Below, piece by piece: positions 8,606-18,500 of a DNA stretch of 64,000 nt. The position numbers and the translations under genes were made by a program. This stretch comes from Nostoc sp. CENA543 (lineage in GTDB: Bacteria; Cyanobacteriota; Cyanobacteriia; Cyanobacteriales; Nostocaceae). Within the stretch, counting starts at the first letter, position 1. Each line of letters starts with the position of its first letter. The stretch is taken from contig NZ_CP023278.1 of NCBI RefSeq assembly GCF_002896875.1, positions 1,178,001 to 1,242,000 of the forward strand. Direction: 5' to 3'. Below the pieces are notes generated by a model. The model saw nothing but the letters and a program-made list of their open reading frames with translations, was not told where the DNA came from and searched no databases.

Positions 8606-11164
8606 ATGTCGCAGGATTTTACTAACAACCCAGACATGAAAAACATCCGCAAACGTCGGTTATCTAAATTACTGAAAATATTTGTTGTTTTAGTGTTAGT
8701 GCTGGGGTTATTGTTAGTATCTTTTTTGGGTTATACAATTCGGCGTTCTTTTCCTGTAGAAAATGGAGCGATCGCCATTTCTGGTATAAAAGCAGAAGTG
8801 AGAGTGCAACGGGATCAATGGGGTGTACCTCATATTTATGCAGCTAACTCCCACGACTTATTTATGGCGCAGGGTTACATCCATGCCCAAGACAGATTTT
8901 GGCAAATGGATTTTTGGCGGCATATTGGTTCTGGTAGATTAGCAGAAATGTTTGGTGCTTCGCAATTAGATACAGATAAATATCTGCGAACTCTAGGCTG
9001 GGCAAGGGTAGCGCAACAAGAAATCCAGTCAATGGATGCACAGATGAAAGCTGATTTGCAAGCCTATGCTGATGGTGTAAATGCCTACCTGCAAACCCAT
9101 CAAGGCAGTGCATTAAGTTTAGAATATGCGGTATTAAAATTACTCAATCCTGGTTATCAAGTCGCACCTTGGGAAATTCTCCATTCCCTGACTTGGGGTA
9201 AGGTGATGGCTTACGATTTAGGCAGAAATTTTCAAAACGAAATTGAGCGTACCATCTTACTAAAAACCCTCACACCTGAACAAGTCGAAGAACTTTTTCC
9301 CGCCTACCCCCAAGATTTGCCTGTGATTTTGCCGGAGTGGCAAACAGGAAAAACTACCCCAGAATTAACTTACAAACCTGTAATTACTGATGTCTCAGAA
9401 ATTGCGCCGACTTTAGAAGCCATGACTCAACCAATGTTGGCACTAGAAAAACTCATTGGGGAAACGGGAGTTGGTATTGGTTCAAATAATTGGGTAATTG
9501 CTGGGAAGCGCACAAAGACAGGTAAACCGATTTTGGCGAATGATCCCCATTTAGCGGTGCAAATGCCTTCAATTTGGTATGAAATGGGTTTACATTGCAC
9601 CACTAAAAATGCTGAATGTCCTTACAATGTGATGGGGTTTTCCTTTGCGGGGATGTTGGGGGTAATTGTCGGACATAGCGATCGCATTGCTTGGGGTGTG
9701 ACTAATGTACAATCCGATGTGATGGATCTATATATAGAGAAAATCAACCCTGATAACCCCAATCAATATGAAGTTAATGGCCAGTGGGTAGATATAAACC
9801 TCGTACCAGAGACTATTCAAATTGCTGGTAGTCAACCCCTTGTTCATACAGTCCGCTACACCAGACATGGGCCGATTCTTTCTGATGTTGCACCTAATTT
9901 AAAACAGTTTCATCAAGCAATCAAATTACCCCAAAATTATGTTGTCGCTTTGCGGTGGACAGCATTAGAACCGACAAAATTAGTCTACTCAATTCCGCAA
10001 ATGAATCGCGCTCAAAATTGGCAGGAATTCCGTGCTGCTGCTAGTAATTTTGATGTGCCTGCACAAAATTTAGTCTATGCTGATGTTGATGGTAATATCG
10101 GTTATCAAATGCCAGGAAAATTTCCCATTCGCACTCAAGGAAATGGACGCTACCCTGTTCCTGGTTGGACTGATGAATATGAATGGCAAGGTTATATAGA
10201 CTTTGAAAAGTTACCTTATAGCTTTAATCCGCCCCAAGGTTATATAGCTACTGCTAATAATTTAGTTGCTCAAGAATATCCTTATGTAATTACCACAGAT
10301 TGGGTTTATGGCTATCGCGCCCAGCGCATTGTGGAGATGATCGAAAAACAAAATCAGCCGATTGCTGTACAAGATGTGGAGAAAATTCAGGGTGACAATC
10401 TCAATTTAAATGCCCGTAATTTAGTGCCATTGCTGCAAAATCTGACTTTTGATGATTCTAGATTAAAATCTGCTCAAAAACTGTTACAAAGCTGGAACTT
10501 CCAACTAGAAATAACATCATCTGCGGCAGCTTTATTTGAAGTATTTTATAAACATTTGTTAGCTGCAACTTTTCATGATCAATTACCTCTAGACTACTTT
10601 CCTAGTGGGGGCGATCGCTGGTATGCTGTGTTGCAAAATCTCATCCAAAAACCTGATAGTCAATGGTGGGATAATACTAAAACTGCCCAGGTAGAAACCC
10701 GTGATCAAATTTTCCGACAGGCTTTTACAGAAGCTGTAGAGGAATTAGAAACTATTCAAGGGAAAAATCCCCAAGCTTGGAATTGGGGTAAATTACACAC
10801 CATTACATTTCGTAACGCCACCTTGGGAAAATCTGGTGTGGCTTTGATTGAATCTATATTTAATCGCGGTGCTTTCAGTACAGCAGGAAACGGTGAAACA
10901 GTGAATGCTAACCGTTGGCGAGCGAATGAATCCTTTGAAGTGACTGATATTCCTTCACTACGCATGATTGTCGATTTAAGTAATTTGGATAATTCCTTAG
11001 CTATTCATACGCCTGGACAGTCTGGTCACGCTTTCCATAAACATTATGCTGATATGATTGAGCCTTGGCGCAACCTTAAATATCATCCCATGCTTTGGGA
11101 GCAGAAAACTGTGGCAGCGCAAGCGACAGCAACATTGAGATTAACACCAAAATCCAGCGATTAA
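8606..11164 (+). CDS. Penicillin-acylase-family N-acyl amidohydrolase (AiiC-like)
   Basis: 852 residues with an uncleaved-looking membrane anchor or signal (about 22-45), then the alpha- and beta-chain regions of the Ntn-hydrolase penicillin acylase family. The nucleophile should be Ser293, which begins the beta chain after GVGIG in the motif SNNWVIAG; precursors of this family self-cleave just before this serine. ANDPHL (311-316) is also typical. The Anabaena PCC 7120 homologue AiiC is a reported acyl-homoserine-lactone acylase, so quorum-signal degradation is a reasonable inference, but substrate range cannot be read here. A second possible start is Met11. The gene is monocistronic and is followed by a hairpin. 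Confidence 0.85.
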   Translation: MSQDFTNNPDMKNIRKRRLSKLLKIFVVLVLVLGLLLVSFLGYTIRRSFPVENGAIAISGIKAEVRVQRDQWGVPHIYAANSHDLFMAQGYIHAQDRFWQMDFWRHIGSGRLAEMFGASQLDTDKYLRTLGWARVAQQEIQSMDAQMKADLQAYADGVNAYLQTHQGSALSLEYAVLKLLNPGYQVAPWEILHSLTWGKVMAYDLGRNFQNEIERTILLKTLTPEQVEELFPAYPQDLPVILPEWQTGKTTPELTYKPVITDVSEIAPTLEAMTQPMLALEKLIGETGVGIGSNNWVIAGKRTKTGKPILANDPHLAVQMPSIWYEMGLHCTTKNAECPYNVMGFSFAGMLGVIVGHSDRIAWGVTNVQSDVMDLYIEKINPDNPNQYEVNGQWVDINLVPETIQIAGSQPLVHTVRYTRHGPILSDVAPNLKQFHQAIKLPQNYVVALRWTALEPTKLVYSIPQMNRAQNWQEFRAAASNFDVPAQNLVYADVDGNIGYQMPGKFPIRTQGNGRYPVPGWTDEYEWQGYIDFEKLPYSFNPPQGYIATANNLVAQEYPYVITTDWVYGYRAQRIVEMIEKQNQPIAVQDVEKIQGDNLNLNARNLVPLLQNLTFDDSRLKSAQKLLQSWNFQLEITSSAAALFEVFYKHLLAATFHDQLPLDYFPSGGDRWYAVLQNLIQKPDSQWWDNTKTAQVETRDQIFRQAFTEAVEELETIQGKNPQAWNWGKLHTITFRNATLGKSGVALIESIFNRGAFSTAGNGETVNANRWRANESFEVTDIPSLRMIVDLSNLDNSLAIHTPGQSGHAFHKHYADMIEPWRNLKYHPMLWEQKTVAAQATATLRLTPKSSD

Positions 11165-11165
11165 T

Positions 11166-11214
11166 TTCCGTGAGTAAAGTTTTTTCTATCGTCTACGGAA
11201 AAACTATCACGGAA
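11166..11214 (+). terminator. Long hairpin after the acylase gene
   Basis: TTCCGTGA (11166-11173) pairs with TCACGGAA (11207-11214), and AGTTTTTTC pairs with GGAAAAACT just inside. It begins immediately after the acylase stop codon. There is no strong T-run after it, so it may be an RNA-end stabiliser rather than a classic intrinsic terminator. Confidence 0.45.
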
Positions 11215-11397
11215 GATGTATATCTAATTTAACTTTTTTCTATTTCAGTGTAATTTCATACACCTCTGAAAAAGAATGAAGTATAAAGTAACAGGGCTAA
11301 AAAAGGCATCAGCAAAAATAGCGTTGACTTATATTTTTGTAAACTCATTGTTTTATATGCCCATTTTACGGAAACATCGCTGGAGAAATCACAACAT

Positions 11398-11841
11398 ATG
11401 TCACTTACGCTGAAAAAAACTGCTACACTTTCTCTTGTAGCTGCGATCGCAGTATTATTTGCGGGATGCGGAGAAAGTAAAGTTGCCCAATGTAATAAAG
11501 TGATCACAGTAGCTAACAAAGCAGCAACATTAGGTCAACAATTTGGCAAAAATTCCAATTCTTCCAAGGGGTCTAAAGGCTTAACTGAACTTGCTACTAA
11601 GATAGATGAGATTGGCACAGAAATGAAAGCTGTGACAGTTAGCGATGAAAAATTAAAAGGTTTTCAGGGACGCTTTCTTACACTCTATCAAGATATCAGC
11701 AAAGGCTTAAATGATGCGGCTGCGGCTATAGATAAAAAGAATATCCGCGATGCTAATCGCTTTTTAGGGAGTTTACAAAAGAGTAGTGTGGACGAAAGTA
11801 CAATTGTCAAAGAAATTAATACCTACTGCGGTGCTAAGTAG
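11398..11841 (+). CDS. Small predicted lipoprotein, function unknown
   Basis: 147 residues with a lipoprotein signal peptide: a basic start (SLTLKK), a hydrophobic core and the lipobox LFAGC with Cys24 as the lipid-carrying residue. The mature part has two more cysteines (CNKVI near the start and YCGAK at the end) that could form a disulfide, and it is otherwise Lys/Ala/Asp-rich and helical. I do not recognise a named family. It stands alone and is followed by a good intrinsic terminator. A periplasmic or outer-membrane-facing location is inferred from the lipobox. Confidence 0.75.
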   Translation: MSLTLKKTATLSLVAAIAVLFAGCGESKVAQCNKVITVANKAATLGQQFGKNSNSSKGSKGLTELATKIDEIGTEMKAVTVSDEKLKGFQGRFLTLYQDISKGLNDAAAAIDKKNIRDANRFLGSLQKSSVDESTIVKEINTYCGAK

Positions 11842-11872
11842 ACATTGTATTCGTCTTTATAGTATTTCTAAT

Positions 11873-11905
11873 CCCCAGTTTCTAGGAGAGACTGGGGTAT
11901 TTTTA
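11873..11905 (+). terminator. Intrinsic terminator of the lipoprotein gene
   Basis: CCCCAGT (11873-11879) pairs with ACTGGGG (11891-11897), an 11-base loop between them, followed by TATTTTTATT. It lies 31 bases after the stop codon of the lipoprotein gene. Confidence 0.8.
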
Positions 11906-11966
11906 TTAGTTAGGGATTGGGGATTAGGAAAATTTGAAAATATTGTTTTTTCCCATAATCAATACA

Positions 11967-12290
11967 TCAGGTAATTATTTTTAGTACCTTCTTCTTCAAA
12001 ATCTCAATTAATTTAGCATCCATATATTCAAATTCGTCGGGTATATCTAAACAGATAACTCTCTTATTTTTTAAGAATGGCTGAAATTTTTGCGCTAGTT
12101 TAATTTTATGTGATTTTTCCATGACAAAAATAATATCAGCCCACTCGATAGCCTCTGTAGATAGTGGGACTTCTGCATAACGATCCAAACCTGCGGAATC
12201 TGTTTCTATGCCTTCGTACTCAGCAAATACAGCTTCAGCAGTAGGACTTCGCAATCGATTTTGACTACAAATAAATAACAGTTTTTTCAT
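11967..12290 (-). CDS. Short low-molecular-weight protein tyrosine phosphatase-like protein
   Basis: 107 residues. The N-terminal P-loop KLLFICSQNRLRSPTAE carries the CX5R-S phosphatase signature (Cys8, Arg14, Ser15). ETDSAGL (30-36) and IIFVMEKSHK are also typical of low-molecular-weight tyrosine phosphatases. At 107 residues it is shorter than classical members (about 150), but a short subfamily with the ending seen here (LDIPDEFEYMDAKLIEIL) is common in bacteria; the Asp residues in that segment may provide the general acid. It overlaps no neighbour. Its substrate is unknown; no link to the BY-kinase 8 kb away can be shown. Confidence 0.8.
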   Translation of the reverse strand: MKKLLFICSQNRLRSPTAEAVFAEYEGIETDSAGLDRYAEVPLSTEAIEWADIIFVMEKSHKIKLAQKFQPFLKNKRVICLDIPDEFEYMDAKLIEILKKKVLKIIT

Positions 12291-12587
12291 TAATTAAATT
12301 ACATAGGAATCAGCTGTGATTCCTGAAATTTTTTTGCGTAGTAAGGGAACAGGGAAGAAGAAATAAAAGTATACCTAGCTTCGCAAAAATCAAATACGAG
12401 TCCTATACAGGATTTGGATTTGATGATTAAATATACTGGCATCAACCCTATATTACGCAGGTAATTGAAGAGTCACGACTTAACTTGTGCAATTTTTCCC
12501 AAAACTTAAACTACTGGCTATAGCAATGTTTAAAAACATACTTAATTGGGAAGAATAGATACAGGGGAGAAAATTAGAGGTAGGTTG

Positions 12588-15242
12588 ATGAAAGTAAGTT
12601 TTGCTGGATTTAGCTTCATTGGCGCAATTTTCATATCTGTCATTTACAACATGAGTGTTCAAGCTCAGGTTAGTCCCGATAACACTCTCGGAACTACTGT
12701 TAAAGGTATTGATAATTACACAATTACTAATGGCACTCGTGTTGGCAATAATTTATTTCATAGCTTCAGCCAATTCTCTATTCCCAGCAACGGTTCTGTA
12801 TTATTCGACAATGCTACTGATATTCAAAATATTTTTAGTCGGGTAACTGGTGGTGATATTTCTCATATTAGAGGTGAAATTAGTGCTAAGGGTACTGCTA
12901 ATTTATTTTTACTTAACCCAGCCGGGGTGATTTTTGATGCCAAGGCCAGCTTAAAAATTGGTGGTTCATTTTTTGGCACAACTGCTAATAGCATCAAATT
13001 TGCTGATGGTGCTGAGTTTAGTGCTGTGAATCCCAACGCCAACACATTGTTGACGATGAGTGTGCCAATTGGCTTGCAAATGGGTAGTAATCCTGGCTCA
13101 ATTAACGTTTATGGGTCAAAATTAGCGATTCCGGCAAAAAATACATTTGCACTGGTGGGGAACAACTTAACTTTTGATCAGAGTAGCATTACTGCTCGCG
13201 ATGGCAGGGTGGAATTAGCAAGTGTCACAGCAAACAATCTCGTAGGACTGTCAACAAACACTAATGGATTTAGCTTAAATTTGAATGGTGTGAATCAGTT
13301 CCAAAATATCAACTTTAGTAATGCAGCTAGAGTTGATACAAGTGGAAACCAAGGTGGTGCGATCGCTCTCCAGGGACAGAAAATTACTCTGTCTGGCTCT
13401 TCAAGTATCACGTCCCACACTTTAGGCACAAGCTCAGGGCAAGGTATTCTCATCAAAGCTTCCGAATCCCTAGAATTAATCGGTCAGCCAGCCCTCTCGA
13501 ACACCACAATTGCAGCTTACTCCCAACCAACAGCTAGGGGAAGGGGCGGTGATGTGACCATTGAAACACCCCTTCTCAATGTTTTGAATGGCGCGCAAAT
13601 TAACACCCGTGCTTATGGAATAGGTGATTCGGGCAATATTACAGTCAAGAGTACAGTTGTCAACGTGATTGGGGAAGCCATCTATACACCGACAAAACAG
13701 CGATTTAGTGTGAGTACCTTAGCGGCAAATACAATGAATGGTTCGCAAGGTCGGGGGGGTGATGTCGTCATTGATGCCGCACAAGTCAACATTCGAGACG
13801 GGGCTGAATTGCGTGCTACCGCTAGAGGTACTGGTGATGGTGGCAATATTATCGTCACAGCCAATAACTTGAGTATCACAGGTGAGACTGCTACAGGTGA
13901 ACCTGCATTTTTGACAGGGATGAGTACCAGCATCCGTGAATATGCCACAGGTAGGGGTGGAGATATCATTCTCAATGTTGGTAAATTAGAGGTTTTAAAT
14001 GGCCCTGGTATTCGTACAGGTACGTATGGTGAAGGGACATCGGGTGACATTATTGTGAATGCTGATGAAGTAACCGTGGGTGGTAGTTCTTCAACTGGTG
14101 TGTCTAGCAGATTTTTTGCCTCAACCAATGGTAACTACGATTTTGCGACTGAACAACTGATTAGTCTGGGTAAGGGACAAGGCGGCAACATTACGTTTAA
14201 TGTTGGTAAGCTTAATTTACTTGATGGAGGCAGAATTTCCACCTCAACTGAAACCTACGGTCAAGCCGGAAATATTACCATTCAAGCTAATTCCATTAAT
14301 ATTGCAGGTGTCAGTCAACTGCCGAGTGGTCAACTGCTTTACTCGCTGGATGCTACTGGCCCTAGTGGGTTATATGCTTCTTCTACAGGCCCTGGTATTG
14401 CGGGTTCCGTAAATCTGACCACAGAGAAATTGAGTCTTGGCGATCGCGGCGAAATTGTAGTGAGTGGCAAAGGTACAGGAGATGCTGGTAATATGCTCAT
14501 CCGGGCTAATTATCTGAATTTGGATCAAGCCAGCAAACTGCGTTCTGAAGCCAATACAGGAGAAGGCGGTAATATTGACCTACAAGTCCGTGATGTCTTA
14601 CTGATGCGTAATGGCAGTTACATCAGTGCAGAAGCAGGTGGTAATGGGGGTAATATTAAAATTAACGCTCCTAATATTGTCGGTTTAGAAAACAGCGACA
14701 TTATTGCTAATGCAGTGCAAGGAAGGGGTGGCAATATTCAGATTACAACTCAGGGAATCGTCGGTTTGCAATATCGCAATCTGTTGAATCCTAGAGAAGT
14801 TGTCACAAATGACATTACCGCTAGCTCTCAGTTTAACGTCAATGGCACTGTGCAAATTCATCATACTGGTGTTGACCCGAACTTTGGTGTAATAAAATTA
14901 CCAGAAAATTTCACCGACCCATCCCAAAAAATCACTAGTGGTTGTGCTGCTAGCACTGATAGTAGTTTTGTGGCCATAGGAAGGGGTGGTATCCCTAAAA
15001 ATCCTAGTGAGGATATTAGGAGCGATCGCACTTGGTCTGATATGCGTGATATCTCTCCATTCCGCACCAGACAACAAGTACAAGCTCAAATTTCCAAATC
15101 AGCAGCAGTGCTGGTGCAAGCTACATCTTGGCATCGTAATCACCAAGGCAAAATTGAATTAATTGCCGATCAATCTTCGATGAATGTGCCACCATCATTA
15201 ACTTGTGCGGAAGTCTCGCAGACAAGCTTGCACTCACACTAA
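12588..15242 (+). CDS. Two-partner-secretion exoprotein (filamentous-haemagglutinin-type TPS domain)
   Basis: 884 residues from the ATG at 12588, preceded by AGAGG 7 bases upstream; a TTG 42 bases earlier is in frame but would spoil the signal peptide. The signal peptide ends near MSVQA, then comes the TPS domain (DNTLGTTVKG, NLFHSFSQFSI, ANLFLLNPAGVIFD, with the conserved NPNG-like turn as NPAG). The rest is a long beta-helix made of repeats with GGxI/GGNI turns (for example GRGGDV, GDGGNI, GEGGNI). Such TpsA proteins are secreted across the outer membrane by a TpsB/Omp85-like partner and act as adhesins. No TpsB gene is present in this window. Confidence 0.85.
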   Translation: MKVSFAGFSFIGAIFISVIYNMSVQAQVSPDNTLGTTVKGIDNYTITNGTRVGNNLFHSFSQFSIPSNGSVLFDNATDIQNIFSRVTGGDISHIRGEISAKGTANLFLLNPAGVIFDAKASLKIGGSFFGTTANSIKFADGAEFSAVNPNANTLLTMSVPIGLQMGSNPGSINVYGSKLAIPAKNTFALVGNNLTFDQSSITARDGRVELASVTANNLVGLSTNTNGFSLNLNGVNQFQNINFSNAARVDTSGNQGGAIALQGQKITLSGSSSITSHTLGTSSGQGILIKASESLELIGQPALSNTTIAAYSQPTARGRGGDVTIETPLLNVLNGAQINTRAYGIGDSGNITVKSTVVNVIGEAIYTPTKQRFSVSTLAANTMNGSQGRGGDVVIDAAQVNIRDGAELRATARGTGDGGNIIVTANNLSITGETATGEPAFLTGMSTSIREYATGRGGDIILNVGKLEVLNGPGIRTGTYGEGTSGDIIVNADEVTVGGSSSTGVSSRFFASTNGNYDFATEQLISLGKGQGGNITFNVGKLNLLDGGRISTSTETYGQAGNITIQANSINIAGVSQLPSGQLLYSLDATGPSGLYASSTGPGIAGSVNLTTEKLSLGDRGEIVVSGKGTGDAGNMLIRANYLNLDQASKLRSEANTGEGGNIDLQVRDVLLMRNGSYISAEAGGNGGNIKINAPNIVGLENSDIIANAVQGRGGNIQITTQGIVGLQYRNLLNPREVVTNDITASSQFNVNGTVQIHHTGVDPNFGVIKLPENFTDPSQKITSGCAASTDSSFVAIGRGGIPKNPSEDIRSDRTWSDMRDISPFRTRQQVQAQISKSAAVLVQATSWHRNHQGKIELIADQSSMNVPPSLTCAEVSQTSLHSH

Positions 15243-15286
15243 AGCGGTTGGCGTTGCTGATTAGTGGGATGATTGTTGACCAAAAG

Positions 15287-15390
15287 AGTGCTGTTAGAGG
15301 AAGCGCGGCGTTTAGCCGGTGCTAAGTGCTGAGTAAAAAGTAAGATTAATTGCACAGGCTGAACGCTAGCACATAGGTCACAAGCCTCTA
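15287..15390. repeat. Dispersed palindromic repeat (GTGCTGTTAG family), copy 1
   Basis: The left arm GTGCTGTTAG..GCGCGGCGTTTAGCC and the right arm GCACAGGCTGAACGCTAGCAC are imperfect inverted repeats around a spacer with GAGTAAAAAGTAAGATTAA. The same sequence family occurs at 19671-19729, 22184-22219 and, inverted, at 49150-49214. Confidence 0.75.
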
Positions 15391-15427
15391 GATTTATCCG
15401 TGAGGTATTTAATTTTGAATTCGGAGC

Positions 15428-15563
15428 TTATACCAATTCTCCAAAATTAAGCAACAGATGCAAAGCTTGAAACCCAGGTGGTATCTGACTTTCTTAATTG
15501 CGTTAGCGTAGCGGGACTTTAGTCCATTGCGAATTGCGAATTGCGAATTGCGAATTGGTATTA
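15428..15563. repeat. Dispersed terminal-inverted-repeat element, uninterrupted copy
   Basis: The ends ATACCAATTC (15430-15439) and GAATTGGTAT (15552-15561) are perfect 10-base inverted repeats. The interior includes TCCAAAATTAAGCAACAGATG and runs of GCGAATT. An interrupted copy is at 47448-47748. The right end covers the stop codon of the minus-strand membrane protein gene (15561-15563). Confidence 0.8.
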
Positions 15564-18500
15564 TTCCCACTCATCAAGTTCATGATTGGTATTACGCAAC
15601 AACGAGGTGATTTGAGTACGATGGGTTTCAAAGTTAGCGGCGATGGAAATCAAAGCAATACCGACTAGTAAACCGACAACCCATTTTAAGAAGGGATAAC
15701 GCAAGCTAAATATTACTAGTTGATAAATACTGGTGAATAAGAAGCTAATTGTCCCAACGTAAAGGAATGCCCGTATCCGCAAAGCTAACCCCACAAAGAT
15801 GAAAGCTAGTGCAGAAGCTCCTGCTATTAGGGGTGTGTGTTGATAAAATACGATCGCCCAACCACAAATTACACCACTACCAATGACTCTGAAGGTGTGA
15901 CGGGCGAGTTTATTTTCTGGTTGTCGCAGTGCAGGATCAAATTGAGCGAGATACAGCAGTGATAAACCAATCACTGTCACATACCATAGGGAATCATACA
16001 GGCGTAAACTATGTAACCACGAAAATAACGCCCAGTCTATCAACACCACACTAATGTATGTAAAGCGGATATTTTCCCTGAGCTTGGCAAGTAAAAGATA
16101 ATACCCAGCCGCTATCACTAAGGTAATGGGGTAAACTGCCAGCCTAGTTTCCGTGAGAATCACTAAGGGGAAAATATAAGCAGCTAACCGCCAAGGTTTT
16201 TGATTCCAGCCCCAACGTTCCCAGGGCAGCAGGTATAAAAAGTAGGCAAATACGCAGGCGATCGCCCCATTCCACGGTACTAGGGGGCCGGTTAACCACT
16301 GTCCGACGGCGGTTTCTCGCCAATAAACTCTCATCCCTGCCACTAAGAGAAAGCCCAGGTAAACCCACAAGTCGGTGACAGGAATACGACCAAATACGGG
16401 GGGTTGATTAGCATTAGCGGTTTGTTTCCCTTGTAATATGGCGTAGGCAATTAAAAATGCCCCTGTTCCTAAACCCACCAGTCGGTTAACGACAATCGGT
16501 TGGGAAATTGCAGCCATGAGTAAGCAACTACTCCAAACCCAATGTAAATGGGCAATTCCTTGGAGTTCCCGCCGACTGAGGCGCAACCACGTTACTAACC
16601 ACGGAGTCAAAACCCGATAGAGGGACATGATTCCAGTTCCCAGGGTAGCCATTGCAATTAAACCATCGCCCAAGCCACCGCCGGAGGCTTGTAACATTTG
16701 GTAGAACAGCAATTCATAGGCGGAAACAGAAATTCCAATCATCCCCAAATACAGCAGGGGTTTTAACTCGCGGTTGCGTCGTCCGACACCGACGAAAATC
16801 AACGCCACACCTAAAGAACACAACCCAGACCAATTAGTAAAGACATTTACCCTCAGCAGGACACTAAATACACCATAAATGACTGGTAAAACGTGGAAAC
16901 TGCTGGGAAGTGTGGTCAGTTGATGTTTACGCCGCCACCATTCGCCGAAAAGTTGGGAGAATAAACCCAAGGCAATGTTAGCAATGGCAACCCGAATGAT
17001 CGAGTCTCCGCCGAAGCTTAACACCTGGGTAACTAATAATTCTACACACCAACCAATCCCATAAAATGCCCAGTTTGTCGGTTGTCGCCAACTGTGATAA
17101 ATAATGGCGACTAAGGTGATGGCTGTCGCGACTAAATACCAATATCCAGGGGTGAAACCTACATAAATAGAGGATGAGTAGAGAGTCAGGAATAATAACT
17201 CTACAGTACACAATGCGATCGCCCATTGATCACAAGCGGCAGCATAAATCCTCGCTAATTCATCTTCTCTTCGAGAAATGATTGTACGTCCTAACCATAA
17301 GCTTAAAATAGCGATCGCACATACAATCAACCATCCTGGTCTAGCTAGGCGCGGGATACCGGGAATCCCTTCCCACAGTAACGCTGCGATGAAGCTTAAA
17401 CCAAAACCAATATTAATAACGGCAAATATTTGCTGGCGTAGATGGTGGGTGTTGACATACATCACACCAGTTCCCACCGCTAAACCAATTAATTGTATTC
17501 CTGGTAGGGGTAGGGTGAGTAGCTGTGCCACAAATATAGTAATAACCGCCGATAAGCTATTTGTAGTGCGGTTTTGAGTTGTGCGACTGGCTAAAACTGT
17601 GAGGGCGATGGGTGTAGTTAACCAAATTACTCCCCAATAGTCTTGAGACTGAAAATTTGGGGTGCTATCTGTGCCGAATATCAGCCATTGCAGTAGTAGG
17701 GAAGGTATACCTTCTAAGGCTTCTATGACTAGTTGAGCATTTGTCCACAACATCAAGAAACTTACCGCCGCCAGGAAAAATCCCATGTGCCATGCGCTTT
17801 GTCGCCAGATGTTTTGACCTAACCCCCTAACCCCCTTCCCTGTGAGGGAAGGGGGAATAGTCGCTGGTTCTGTATTAAGCAGACAAAATCCCCACTCTCC
17901 CAGCATCAGTATTAATAAAATACTTGCCCATAGATGCAATGCTAAATTCGGTAGTAGCCAATTAATGAATGAACAGAATGTCAGCATTCCCATTGAGTGT
18001 GTCAGATACACCAAGGGGACAGGAACAGGAGAACGCCGCTTGCTAACTACTGCTAGAGTGATGGTAGAACACAGGAAATTGAGCGATCGCAAGGTAGGAT
18101 TAACGGTAGCGATCGCAGTTAAACAAGCCCCGAATACCAGGCTGAGGAATTCGCTAAATTTGGCTAAATCGCGCTTTTGGGCTGTGTGTAAAGTCTCTGT
18201 CACTACCACCATGAACAGGAGGTAGGGAAATAACACCACACTCAATAAAGCCCAAGGTTCATTTTGTGATTGGGTAAGTTGTGTTCCCACGGTGATAGCC
18301 AACTGCTGTAACCCAGAGGGAACTAACCGCCAACCCAACCAAATCGCCTGTAAACCAATAACGAATAGTAAAAATAAATCAATCTGTAAACTGTATCTGT
18401 ACAGTCGGACTGTCACCACCCACAAAGCCAGTCCACTCACCGCTATAGCTTGGGCTGGATGATTAAATACCGCCACCAACCAGCCCAAAAATACTAAAAT

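Noticed and set aside
12306-12335. Plus-strand hairpin GGAATCA..TGATTCC with a T-run as a gene terminator
   Set aside because: It looks like an intrinsic terminator but no plus-strand gene ends before it; the lipoprotein gene already has its own terminator. Left unassigned.
12546-12587. TTG start for the haemagglutinin-type exoprotein
   Set aside because: It adds a charged 14-residue segment before the signal peptide; the ATG at 12588 has a ribosome-binding site.
13682-14128. 148-codon minus-strand frame opposite the exoprotein gene
   Set aside because: It is antisense to the beta-helix repeats and has a low-complexity composition; a shadow frame.
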